DNA of 13,277 bases, taken from assembly GCA_964393335.1 (NCBI GenBank), contig CAYMTN010000153.1, forward strand, positions 1-13,277, in the 5' to 3' direction. The notes beneath the pieces were generated by a model, which did not search any database, was not told where the DNA came from, and saw only the letters and a program-made list of their open reading frames with translations. Positions 1-7,498 of this stretch are shown piece by piece. A program made the translations under genes and the position numbers. This DNA comes from CAYMTN01 sp964393335. Lineage in GTDB: Bacteria > Chloroflexota > Anaerolineae > Aggregatilineales > Aggregatilineaceae. Within the stretch, counting starts at the first letter, position 1. The number at the start of each line of letters is the position of its first letter.

Positions 1-2
1 AC

Positions 3-1760
3 ACGATCCGCAGCCGGACGAACATGGCATGGAGCGGCATGCGGTTGGAGATCGTGCCCGGTCCGGCGGACGGTGTGCCCGCCATCCAGATCGACAACGT
101 CTCGGTCAAACACAAGCCGAGTCTACAGATGTACTGGACGGAGTGCGTGCGCTCGGTGATTCCGGCTGATACCGAGATGGTGCGCAACGGTGATTTCAGT
201 GCCGGGACGGACGAGTGGCTGCCCTGGGATAACATCGACTACTCGGTCAACGGATCGAATCAGCTTGAGCTGTTCGCCCCGGTCGGACATCCGAACGCGA
301 TCCTGTACCAGAACCTGGACTATCAAGCCCAGCCGAACATGCCGTTCGAGCTGACGTTTGACCTCGGCAACAGCGGCCCAACGGCCAAAGAGACGTGGGT
401 GACACTGCGTAACGTGGCGTGGACCGACTGGTTCAACTGCCACTTCGTGCTGCCCGCCGGGACGCCGCTGGACACGTACACCATACGCGGCAAGACGACG
501 GCGACCTGGCCGAATATGCGGTACGAGATGTGGGTCGGTCCGGCGGACGGGCAGCCCGCGCTGGTCGTGGATAACGTCTCGGTGCAGTACAAACCCGGCC
601 TCGTGCTGACGCAGGCGGAGTGCATCCCGCCGGGCGGTGCGCCGGGCGAAGCCCTGCCGGAAATCACGCCGACACCTGAACCGACCATCGAGCCAACCGC
701 CGCCCCTGCGATCCAGGTTGTCGAATCCGACGATCCGCGCGTGGCACAAAGCGGCGCGTGGACGGCGCACGACACCGGGCTTGCCAGCGGCGGGAGTTAC
801 ATCTTCAGCAGCGGCAGCGCGGACGATACGCTCAGCCTGAGCTTCAGCGGCACGCAGATCGCGGTGGTCTATGTCGAACATCCGGCGCTGGGTATCTTCG
901 CGGTCGAGGTTGATGGCGCGGTGATGCAGACCATCGACAGCGCCGCCGAAGCAGCCGCGTTTGGCGCGCTGGTCGAGGTCAGCGGACTCGAAGCAGGCAT
1001 ACACGTCGTGCGGATTGTGCCGGTCAGCGGCACGGTCGCCATCGACGCGTTTGTCATCGCGGGCGAGGTGGAGTCGCCGGTCGAGCCGACGCCGACACCT
1101 ACTGCGCTTCCGACCGTCGAGCCGACCGTCGAGCCAACGGTCACGCCACAATCGACCGCCACACCCGCCGAAGCGCTCGAAACCATCGAGTCTGATGCTG
1201 GGCGCGTGACACAAAGCGGCACGTGGACGCTGACCGCAGGCGATCTCGCCAGCGGCGGTGCCTACCTGTTCAGCAGTGGCAGTGTCGATGATACACTGGC
1301 GCTGACCTTCACCGGTCCGCGCGTGGACGTACTGTACGTCAAACACCCGGCGCTGGGACTTTTCAGCATCGAAGTGGATGGCGCGGTACTCTATACCGTC
1401 GACAGCGCAGGCGAAGCGACCTTCGGCGCGTCCGTGGCGCTCAACGGACTCGGTGACGGTCTGCATACGCTGCGCATCGTTCCGGTGAGTGGTATGGTCG
1501 CCATCGACGCGTTCGTGGTCGCGCCGCAGGGCGAGGTGCCGGTCGTCGTGCCGACGCCAGAACCAACGGCAGTGCCGACCGAGGTCATCCCGACCCAGGA
1601 GCCGACTGAGGTTGTGCCGACCGAGGTCGTTCCGACAGAAGCACCACCTGTCGAACCCACCGTCGAACCGACCGAAGTGCCACCGACCACAACACCCGAA
1701 CCAACTGAAGCACCGGCTATCGTACCGGTTGGTCCCAGCAGGCCAGGTAGCGGGTCGTAA
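3..1760 (+). CDS. Secreted modular carbohydrate-binding-like protein with Pro/Thr/Glu-rich tail (5' end outside window)
   Basis: The frame is open to the left edge, so the gene starts outside the window; the first in-window ATG (24) lies inside a domain. Nt 3-135 encode the end of a module, and nt ~183-600 a full copy of it (NGDFSAGTDEW at its start, DNVSVQYKPG at its end), resembling CBM4/9 or galactose-binding-like beta-sandwich domains. Two ~113-residue repeats follow (nt 723-1061 and 1188-1523), separated by PT-rich linkers. The last ~75 residues are a Pro/Thr/Glu-Val linker ending in VGPSRPGSGS. No LPXTG sorting signal or membrane anchor is visible at the C terminus. It is probably extracellular and glycan-binding or adhesive; no catalytic domain is seen in this part. 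The tail is closely related to that of the protein at the right edge. Function is inferred from architecture only. Confidence 0.8.
   Translation, partial: TIRSRTNMAWSGMRLEIVPGPADGVPAIQIDNVSVKHKPSLQMYWTECVRSVIPADTEMVRNGDFSAGTDEWLPWDNIDYSVNGSNQLELFAPVGHPNAILYQNLDYQAQPNMPFELTFDLGNSGPTAKETWVTLRNVAWTDWFNCHFVLPAGTPLDTYTIRGKTTATWPNMRYEMWVGPADGQPALVVDNVSVQYKPGLVLTQAECIPPGGAPGEALPEITPTPEPTIEPTAAPAIQVVESDDPRVAQSGAWTAHDTGLASGGSYIFSSGSADDTLSLSFSGTQIAVVYVEHPALGIFAVEVDGAVMQTIDSAAEAAAFGALVEVSGLEAGIHVVRIVPVSGTVAIDAFVIAGEVESPVEPTPTPTALPTVEPTVEPTVTPQSTATPAEALETIESDAGRVTQSGTWTLTAGDLASGGAYLFSSGSVDDTLALTFTGPRVDVLYVKHPALGLFSIEVDGAVLYTVDSAGEATFGASVALNGLGDGLHTLRIVPVSGMVAIDAFVVAPQGEVPVVVPTPEPTAVPTEVIPTQEPTEVVPTEVVPTEAPPVEPTVEPTEVPPTTTPEPTEAPAIVPVGPSRPGSGS
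723..1061 (+). repeat. Beta-domain repeat, copy A
   Basis: First copy of a ~113-residue domain in the left surface protein. Landmarks shared with copy B are ESD, RV.QSG.W, LASGG.Y.FSSGS.DDTL, HPALG.F..EVDGAV, HTLRIVPVSG-type end and AIDAFV. The composition and the closing 'VAIDAF' strand resemble galactose-binding-like jelly-roll modules of secreted bacterial proteins. Family assignment is tentative. Confidence 0.75.
1188..1523 (+). repeat. Beta-domain repeat, copy B
   Basis: Second copy of the domain, one residue shorter than copy A and clearly homologous over its full length (ESDAGRVTQSG.W at the start, VSGMVAIDAFVV at the end). The two copies are separated by a PT-rich linker. The divergence shows an old in-gene duplication rather than a recent one. 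Confidence 0.75.
1541..1585 (+). repeat. Left arm of 45-bp exact inverted repeat
   Basis: These 45 bases are identical to the reverse complement of 13233-13277. They encode the beginning of the Pro/Thr tail in both surface proteins. Beyond position 1585 the match continues imperfectly through the tail; on the other side it reaches the window edge, so the full extent is unknown. Confidence 0.9.
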
Positions 1761-1791
1761 TCCTGAAGTAACCCGGTTTAACTGAAGACCG

Positions 1792-1830
1792 AACTGCCCT
1801 GGACTAGTTACCATCCAGGACAGTTTTTGT
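1792..1830 (+). terminator. Rho-independent terminator of the left surface-protein gene
   Basis: A 12-bp stem with one C/A mismatch (1792-1803 with 1814-1825) and a 10-nt loop is followed by a T run (1824-1828). It begins 31 nt after the stop codon. Its sequence and geometry are homologous to the terminator at 13001-13037. Confidence 0.9.
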
Positions 1831-2067
1831 CGTGATGGGGGAGCGATCTTGAAGTGATGTGCGATCCATTTTACGTGTTAAAATCGAAGTCGCCGAGCAG
1901 TATTTGGGGGTTGATCTGGACTACCAGAACCCGCCCAGCGATTACATTGACATCACTGTACATGGCCGCCTGCAGGGTCGTCAGAAGCATAAACCGCTCT
2001 ACCAGAAACACGAAACCGGGCCAAATCTAATTACACCCAACGAGGCGATCACATACAGGAGGACAAC
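1831..2067. other. Intergenic region upstream of the M29 peptidase
   Basis: No convincing gene. A GTG-initiated frame from 1859 stays open to 2149 and reads protein-like (EVAEQYLGVDLDYQNPPSDY), but it overlaps the peptidase start by 82 nt and lacks a well-placed ribosome site, so it is either chance or a remnant. A TTGACA box at 1947-1952 has no good -10 partner. The peptidase promoter should lie somewhere here. Confidence 0.3.
2057..2063 (+). promoter_or_regulatory. Strong ribosome binding site of the M29 peptidase
   Basis: AGGAGGA lies four bases before the ATG at 2068. It fixes that start over the in-frame alternatives further downstream. Confidence 0.85.
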
Positions 2068-3174
2068 ATGTACGAGGATTTTGCTCCAAAACTCGCTCGT
2101 TTGCTTACATCATATTGTGTTCCCATTTACAGAGGACAACTCGTCGTAGTCATGACCACAACCGCCGCCGAGCCACTGATAGAAGCGTTGTTAGAAGCGG
2201 TCATGCAACGCGGCGGTCATCTGGAGACAAGATTACAGACAACTAATTCTCGTGAGATTTTTCTGAAGAACGCAACAGAAGATCACCTGAGCTATCTCAG
2301 CCCAATTTACATGGCGCAAGGTAAACACCAGGATGTATTGTTTAGAATCGATGCGCCACTTAACACCAAGGCACTGACTAACATTGATCCCGTTTTGCTG
2401 GCCAAACGTCGCAGGGCAAACCAGCCGTATCAGGACATTTACCAATCACGAGTGGATGCCGGGGAAATCCGCTGGAACGTCACCACATGGCCCACGCTCG
2501 CCTCCGCGCAAGAAGCCGAAATGGGCTTCCTGGAGTACACCGAGTTTGTCTACAAAGCGGCAGGATTGGACCAGGCTGATCCTGTTGCCCACTGGCAAGC
2601 ATTTAAGGCACAGCAGTTGCGGCTGTGTGCCTGGCTGCAGGACAAAAAACACGCCGATGTGCACGGTCCAGGCATTGACCTGTCGTTCGAATTTGGGGGG
2701 CGGACCTGGATAAGCGCTCATGGCGAACGAAACTTCCCCGACGGCGAGATTTTCACCAGCCCGCTTGATGACTCGGCCAATGGGCATATCGCGTTCAATT
2801 TGCCCTCGGTTTACGATGGACGGGAAATCAGAGGGGTTCAACTCAGCTTGAAGGATGGTGTCGTGGTCGAAGCGTCCGCAGAAAAGGGGGAAGACTTTCT
2901 CTTGGCGCAACTCGCTGTGGATGCCGGAGCCAAACGACTGGGTGAGTTCGCCATAGGTACAAACTGGGGCGTGGACCGCGTAACCGGTAATACTCTGTTC
3001 GACGAAAAGATGGGCGGCACCATTCACATGGCGTTGGGCGGAGCGCTGGAACCCGCAGGCGGCATCAACCAGAGCATGATCCATTGGGACATGGTGCATC
3101 GGATGACCGAGGGTGGCGAAATCTGGATCGACGGCACGCTGTTCTACCAGAATGGTGAATTCCAGATCGACTAA
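2068..3174 (+). CDS. M29-family metallo-aminopeptidase (AmpS/AmpT-like)
   Basis: 368 residues, in the range of the M29 'thermophilic' aminopeptidases (about 365-410), which release N-terminal residues from peptides in the cytoplasm with two metal ions. All expected metal-ligand motifs are visible in family order: E227 in FPDGEIFTSP, E293 in LGEFAIG, H320 in GTIHMALG, and H339/D341 in HWDMV. There is no signal peptide. The start is set by the AGGAGGA at 2057. The gene converges on the oligopeptide importer operon, which fits a role in degrading imported peptides, although the two are on opposite strands and separated by 177 bp. Family assignment is confident; substrate preference cannot be read from the sequence. 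Confidence 0.93.
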   Translation: MYEDFAPKLARLLTSYCVPIYRGQLVVVMTTTAAEPLIEALLEAVMQRGGHLETRLQTTNSREIFLKNATEDHLSYLSPIYMAQGKHQDVLFRIDAPLNTKALTNIDPVLLAKRRRANQPYQDIYQSRVDAGEIRWNVTTWPTLASAQEAEMGFLEYTEFVYKAAGLDQADPVAHWQAFKAQQLRLCAWLQDKKHADVHGPGIDLSFEFGGRTWISAHGERNFPDGEIFTSPLDDSANGHIAFNLPSVYDGREIRGVQLSLKDGVVVEASAEKGEDFLLAQLAVDAGAKRLGEFAIGTNWGVDRVTGNTLFDEKMGGTIHMALGGALEPAGGINQSMIHWDMVHRMTEGGEIWIDGTLFYQNGEFQID

Positions 3175-3351
3175 GCGGCGTTGGCGAGTGCCGGGCGACC
3201 TCAAAAAGACTGCTGATCGGCTGGAAATCTTGTGAACATGGCCAGACTGCGCGCCCAGTTTTTTGGCTCCCGCAGCTTATTGGCTGACGATGACGCTACA
3301 ATTGGGAGGGATCGGGACTCTCAGGTGATCCGTCTTCGCTGGATGGCTTCG
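3175..3351. other. Convergent intergenic spacer
   Basis: The spacer separates the 3' ends of the M29 peptidase (+) and the DppC-like permease (-). I found no clear stem plus T-run terminator for either strand, and open frames here are short or extend antisense into the permease gene. Confidence 0.4.
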
Positions 3352-4220
3352 CTAGCCCACCGACTTTCGGGTGCGCGGGTCGGCGAGATCGCGGATACCG
3401 TCCCCGATGAAATTCAACGCCATCACAACCGTGAAAATCGCCACCCCTGGGAACGTACTCAACCACCACTGGTCGTAGTGGTCGATCCCATCGGACACCA
3501 TGCGTCCCCACTCCGCCGCCGATGGCTCAGAGCCTAGCCCCAGAAAACTCAGCCCGGCAAAGATCAGGATTGCGTTACCGATATCCAACGTCGCCATGAC
3601 AAGCGCAGGGGAGAGGCAGTTCGGCATAATGGTGCGGAACAGAATCCGCATGGGAGAAGCGCCAATCGCATGAGCCGACTCGACGTATAAGTTCGACTTG
3701 ACACTCATCACCAGGCCCCGCACGATACGCGCATAGTTCGGCCACCACACGACGGTCATGGCAATGACCGCGTTGTTCACGCTCGGCCCCAGCGCGGCGG
3801 CAATCGCCATCGCCAGAATGATCATCGGGAATGCCATGAACACTTCGGTGAAACGCATCAGCAACTCGTCCCNNNNNNNNNNATATACCCTGCCAGCGCG
3901 CCAAAAATCGTCCACACGATGGTCGCACTGGTTACCAACGCCAGGCCTGCTGGCAGCGAGATCCGTCCCCCGTAGATCACACGCGACAGCACATCGCGCC
4001 CCAGTTGGTCAGTCCCGAAGATATGGGCGTTACTCGGCCCCTGCAGCCGCTCCATGATGCTCTGCTGGAGCGGATCATACGGGGCGAATTGGTCCGCTCC
4101 GACGGAGATGATCGCCCATGCCACGCAGATAATCACGCCCAGGACCATAAGCGGGTTGTGGCGCGCCCGGTTTCGTATCATTTTCCAGTTCAGCTTCTGC
4201 TCGTGCACTGCCCGTCTCAT
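3352..4220 (-). CDS. DppC/OppC-like peptide ABC transporter permease, interrupted by a 10-N assembly gap
   Basis: Second inner-membrane permease of a dipeptide/oligopeptide importer. The N-terminal 112 residues (4220-3885) carry the typical first helix, an APYDP motif, the FGTDQLGRD motif of DppC proteins, and the start of the core ending in GALAGY. After the Ns, 172 residues (from 3870) run from DELLMR through the EAA loop (YVESAHAIGASPMRILFRTI) to the end at DLADPRTRKSVG. The two halves are in different frames only because the N run is 10. Allowing about 11 missing bases gives ~289 residues, normal for DppC. The ATG overlaps the upstream permease stop (ATGA, 4217-4220), suggesting translational coupling. 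It is most probably an intact gene with an assembly artefact rather than a pseudogene. Confidence 0.93.
3873..3882. other. Assembly gap (10 Ns)
   Basis: Ten unknown bases fall in the DppC-like gene exactly where family members have a short AGY-x-GG-x-x-D segment. Reading frame on both sides requires a true length of 3n+2 (8, 11, 14...); family alignment favours 11. Confidence 0.95.
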
Positions 4221-5236
4221 TCCTGTCGCAAACGTGGATCGATCACGTAGTAGAGCAAGTCAATCACCAGATTGGTCACCACAAAAATGGTCGCGGTTAA
4301 CATGCTAACGCCCATGATGGCCGGAAAGTCGAGCGACCGCGCGGCGTTGTAGGCGTAGCGACCAATCCCCTCCCAAGCGAAGATCGTCTCGGTGAGCACC
4401 GCGCCCGAAAGCAGGCTTCCGTAGGACAGCCCAATAATCGTTACGACCGGAATAAGCGCGTTGCGCAGCCCGTGACGCAGAATGACCGCTGGCTCGCGCA
4501 GGCCCTTACTGCGCGCGGTCATCATGTAGTCGCGCGAGAGCACTTCCAGCATCGAAGAACGCGTCATGCGTGTGATCAGTCCCACCGAATACGCACCTAA
4601 CACCAGCGATGGCAGCACCAAATGAGCGACCGCGTTACGAAAAACGTCCCATTCCCCCGCCAGCAGGCTATCAATTGTATATAGACCGGTGACGCTGGGC
4701 GGTGGCACAATGCGCGCGTCGAGTCGGCCCGGCCCAGGCACAATGCCCCAGCGTAAATAGAGCAAAATAAGCCCCAGCAGCGCCAGCCAGAAGACAGGCG
4801 CGCTCACCCCGATCAGCGAGATAATGCGGACGACAAAGTCAATCGGGCGATTGCGCCACACCGCCGAAGTCACGCCGAAAATGATGCCCATGATGAGGCT
4901 GACGAGGATACCAGCCGTCGCCAGCTCGATGGTGGCGGGCAGATAGCGCCGCAGCTCGTCAAGGATCGGACGATGGCTGCGAATGGATGTGCCCATGTCG
5001 CCCTGGAGCAAGTTCCCCATGTACGTGAGGTACTGGATGTAAAGTGGCCTGTCCAGTCCCCACTTGGCCCGAAACGCCTCAACAATCTTCGGGTCCGCCG
5101 CCGCGCGTTCTCCCAGATTGGCCGCCGTTGGATCGGACGGGATCGCATTGGAGATCGTGAACGACACCAGCGAAATTCCGATGAGTAGCGGGATCAGCAG
5201 CACCAGACGGCGCGCCAAATAACGATGAAGTGACAT
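4217..5236 (-). CDS. DppB/OppB-like peptide ABC transporter permease
   Basis: 339 residues, normal for DppB. It starts with the usual RRLVLLIPLLIGISLVSF helix, then the external loop with KWGLDRPLYIQYLTYMGNLLQGDMGTS, about six membrane segments, and the EAA loop that docks the ATPase at residues ~236-255 (RDYMMTARSKGLREPAVI). It ends with the family's LLYYVIDPRLR. The role is to form half of the membrane channel for oligopeptides, or related solutes such as nickel or sugars in some members. The ATG at 5236 is preceded by GAGGG three bases away. It follows the binding-protein gene after 81 bp that contain a strong hairpin, and overlaps the next permease by four bases. Confidence 0.96.
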   Translation of the reverse strand: MSLHRYLARRLVLLIPLLIGISLVSFTISNAIPSDPTAANLGERAAADPKIVEAFRAKWGLDRPLYIQYLTYMGNLLQGDMGTSIRSHRPILDELRRYLPATIELATAGILVSLIMGIIFGVTSAVWRNRPIDFVVRIISLIGVSAPVFWLALLGLILLYLRWGIVPGPGRLDARIVPPPSVTGLYTIDSLLAGEWDVFRNAVAHLVLPSLVLGAYSVGLITRMTRSSMLEVLSRDYMMTARSKGLREPAVILRHGLRNALIPVVTIIGLSYGSLLSGAVLTETIFAWEGIGRYAYNAARSLDFPAIMGVSMLTATIFVVTNLVIDLLYYVIDPRLRQE

Positions 5237-5264
5237 TGTCCCTCGGGTGAGTGTCGCGAAAACA

Positions 5265-5296
5265 TGCGGCGAGGCTTGCGAACGGGCCTCGCCGCA
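5265..5296 (-). promoter_or_regulatory. Intercistronic hairpin between binding protein and permease genes
   Basis: A perfect 11-bp GC-rich inverted repeat (TGCGGCGAGGC, 5265-5275 and 5286-5296) with a 10-nt loop. On the minus strand it is followed by only TGTTTTCG, so it is a weak terminator/attenuator or an mRNA-stabilising structure. Such elements commonly give more binding protein than permease in importer operons; that role is inferred here. Confidence 0.75.
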
Positions 5297-5317
5297 GAGA
5301 ATTACACAGGTAGCAGA

Positions 5318-6895
5318 CTAGTAGGAAAGCAGCGTCAGGTCAACGCGCCACTGGCCGTTGTAGTTGAAACCCTGCAGGTCGCTCTGATACGCGAAGTGCA
5401 CGCCGGGCTGGAACAGCGGAGCGAACGGTCCGTTCTGCTGTTCATAAAGCTGAATCTCGCGGAAGATCTCGTTGCGCTTGGTCGCGTCGGTTTCCACCTT
5501 AACTGCGTCACGCAAATCGAGGATTTCCTGGTCCGCGTTTTCGTCAGTCCAATTGGCGCGGTTGCCCACAACACCAGCCGGCAAGAACTCGACGTAGTCG
5601 AGCGTGTCCTGGTAGTCCGGATTCCAGAGCCACAGGCTGAAGCCCTGCTCGCCCGCGCGGTAGGCATCCAGCGACACCTGGAATTCCTGCGGGACGAGAC
5701 TGACTGTGATACCTACCTGCGCCAGATCGGCCTGAACCTTCTGCGCCACAATGCCGAACTCGGTGCCAATGTAGTTGAAGTCTGGATATTCGAGATCGAT
5801 CTTGAAACCGTCAGCGAAGCCGGCTTCAGCCAACAGGCTCTTCGCCATCTCGACATCCTGATGGATACCTTCTGACGGATCCAACGCGCCAGCGAAGCCG
5901 ATTGGAACCATCGCCGCCGGGTTATTAGCGCCCGCGCCGCTCAGAAACTTGAGCTCATCATAGTTGAGCGCGTAGCGGATCGCGCGCTGTACCAGCCGAT
6001 TGCTCACCGGGCCACCGATCGTTTCATCTTCGTTGCAGAGCAAGAAGATCAGGGTGTCACTCTGCGTCGAGAACACGGTTATATCGGGATTACTCTCGAA
6101 AGCAGGTAATTGGTCCGCGATCACGTCCATTGCGAGGTCGATGTCACCGGCTTCGAGTGCTAGCTTCTGCGTAGAAGTCTCGGGCAGGTTGCGGATGATG
6201 ATGCGATCAAAGTACGACGGCTCGCCCCAGTAGTTCGGGTTGCGCACCAGAACGGTTTGTACGGTTGGCTCGTAGCGCTCGACGACGTATGGACCAGTGC
6301 CCGCCGAATGACTCATAAACCATTCTTCCGCCGTATCTACTTCGGATGCATCCGCGGCGGCGGTGCCACCATTGGCCTGCACTTCGGCTGCGTTCACAAT
6401 CGAGAACGCATCGAAGATCAGCTTGGCCAGGATCGCCGGGTCCGGTTGGGTCAGCGTCATGACCACTGTCAGATCATCTGACGCCTCTACACTGGCAATT
6501 GTATCGGCCAGAAACGCCGGGTTATCCTTCAAGTTCTTCATGCGATTGATGCTAAAAACCACATCTTCCGCTGTGAGGGGATCACCGTTGGAGAAGGTCA
6601 CGTCATCCCGCAGAAAGAACGTGTAGACCAGACCGTCATCAGAGATCGACCAGTCGGAGGCCAGGCTGGGCAGAATCTCACTGACCGAGTCTGGGGGGAA
6701 GGTCACCAGCGTATCGTAGACGGCATGGTAAATGACCGCGCCGCCGGGTTCATAAGCGCGGCCCGGATCCAGCGAGTTGTAGTCTTCGGACAGACCGACC
6801 ACCAAGACGGTTTCGTCTTCCGCGACCACACCCGACAGCGGCACCAGGCTCACCATCAAGACGACTGCGAGGAACAAAACTAAATAACGGCGCAT
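5318..6895 (-). CDS. Oligopeptide ABC transporter substrate-binding protein (SBP family 5)
   Basis: 525 residues from the ATG at 6895, chosen because it has AAGGAGAG (6900-6907) just upstream and begins a clean signal peptide (MRRYLVLFLAVVLMVSL...GVVA, probable cleavage after A25). Upstream in-frame starts would add ~27 unlikely residues. The mature protein has the family 5 hallmarks: VVGLSEDYNSLDPGRAYEPGG at the N terminus, then TFFLRDDVTFSNGDPLTAEDVVFSI near residues 95-117, and repeated long loops typical of DppA/OppA. It binds peptides outside the membrane and delivers them to the two permeases downstream. There is no lipobox cysteine, so it is not a classical lipoprotein. SBP_5 proteins also bind nickel, haem or sugars; the ligand is not determinable here. 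Confidence 0.95.
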   Translation of the reverse strand: MRRYLVLFLAVVLMVSLVPLSGVVAEDETVLVVGLSEDYNSLDPGRAYEPGGAVIYHAVYDTLVTFPPDSVSEILPSLASDWSISDDGLVYTFFLRDDVTFSNGDPLTAEDVVFSINRMKNLKDNPAFLADTIASVEASDDLTVVMTLTQPDPAILAKLIFDAFSIVNAAEVQANGGTAAADASEVDTAEEWFMSHSAGTGPYVVERYEPTVQTVLVRNPNYWGEPSYFDRIIIRNLPETSTQKLALEAGDIDLAMDVIADQLPAFESNPDITVFSTQSDTLIFLLCNEDETIGGPVSNRLVQRAIRYALNYDELKFLSGAGANNPAAMVPIGFAGALDPSEGIHQDVEMAKSLLAEAGFADGFKIDLEYPDFNYIGTEFGIVAQKVQADLAQVGITVSLVPQEFQVSLDAYRAGEQGFSLWLWNPDYQDTLDYVEFLPAGVVGNRANWTDENADQEILDLRDAVKVETDATKRNEIFREIQLYEQQNGPFAPLFQPGVHFAYQSDLQGFNYNGQWRVDLTLLSY

Positions 6896-7498
6896 CTTTC
6901 TCTCCTTATGCTCAAAATAAACGGCGAGGATGTCTTGCCAAATCGTTTTGCGGATCAGGTATAACGATCCTATCACCTGTTGACGCGTGGCTGGTCCCCG
7001 TTGGAATCGATGCGGCTTGAGATGGTCAGGGTCTCAAGCACGTGTGCGAGGGGATAGCACGTCACCTGATTAAACGCATTTTCATCATTATATAGAAAAA
7101 TCACCCAAACGGATATTTTTCGCATTGGCACGGATCGTTCGAAGTTGCGTGATTGTGCCGACTTGGGTTATTTTTGTGGGCTGGGGCCGGATTAATTGCC
7201 TTCATCCTCGTTTGTGTCATCCGTATCCAGGAACCGAGTGCCCATTTGTCCACTCTGCTATGGTTCACACTGGCGACAGGAAAATGGGATTCATGGTCAA
7301 ACGCGTCGAGGATATGGCGCGGCGGACGCATGTGGGGCTGAATCGCGTCTGCGATCCCCTACAGTTCTGTAATCTTCTCAGCGTAACATGGCGCGTTTCA
7401 GTCGCAGTTGGTGGCAGGGGGCGCGATTATGCATTAATCTTGTATGGGCTACGAGCCAGAAATCCACTAGCTCCCGAATCACTTTAGAGCAGAACGCT
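6896..7498. other. Divergent intergenic region (~600 bp)
   Basis: This stretch separates the importer operon (-) from the glycan cassette (+) and should hold both promoters. It contains an AT-rich patch (TTATATAG, 7088-7095), a repeated AGCACGT (near 7038 and 7055), and a small palindrome TACAG-TT-CTGTA (7360-7371). A weak TTGGCA/TATTTT pair on the minus strand (6941-6936 / 6919-6914) would put the transcript start inside the ribosome site, so I do not call it. Several short open frames, including a hydrophobic TTG-started one at 7153-7341, have no ribosome site or recognisable family. Confidence 0.4.
6900..6907 (-). promoter_or_regulatory. Ribosome binding site of the substrate-binding protein
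   Basis: AAGGAGAG on the minus strand lies four bases before the ATG at 6895. It decides the start that yields the signal peptide. Confidence 0.8.

Noticed and set aside
1546..1757. Pro/Thr tail periodicity as a CRISPR or satellite array
   Set aside because: The repeats are short in-frame PTE-V codon units in a linker; there are no conserved repeats with unique spacers.
123..1814. Long minus-strand open frame (563 codons) opposite the left surface protein
   Set aside because: It is an antisense shadow of a GC-rich repetitive gene. Its translation is rich in Arg, His and Gly with no family pattern, and it runs through the terminator.
1859..2149. GTG-started 96-codon frame before the peptidase
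   Set aside because: It overlaps the well-supported peptidase start by 82 nt, has no properly spaced ribosome site and no recognised family. At most it is a gene remnant.
2446..3204. Minus-strand open frame (252 codons) opposite the M29 peptidase
   Set aside because: The plus strand has a clear M29 protein with all metal ligands and a strong ribosome site; the antisense frame has no family features.
3858..3928. Frameshift pseudogene reading of the DppC-like permease
   Set aside because: The frame change coincides exactly with the 10-N gap and both halves are intact, so an assembly artefact explains it.
6914..6941. TTGGCA / TATTTT promoter-like pair upstream of the binding-protein gene
   Set aside because: The transcript would start inside the ribosome site, so it is unlikely to be the operon promoter.
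7153..7341. Hydrophobic TTG-started 62-codon frame in the divergent region
   Set aside because: It has no ribosome site, a rare start codon, and a hydrophobic stretch that could be chance. Nothing supports translation.
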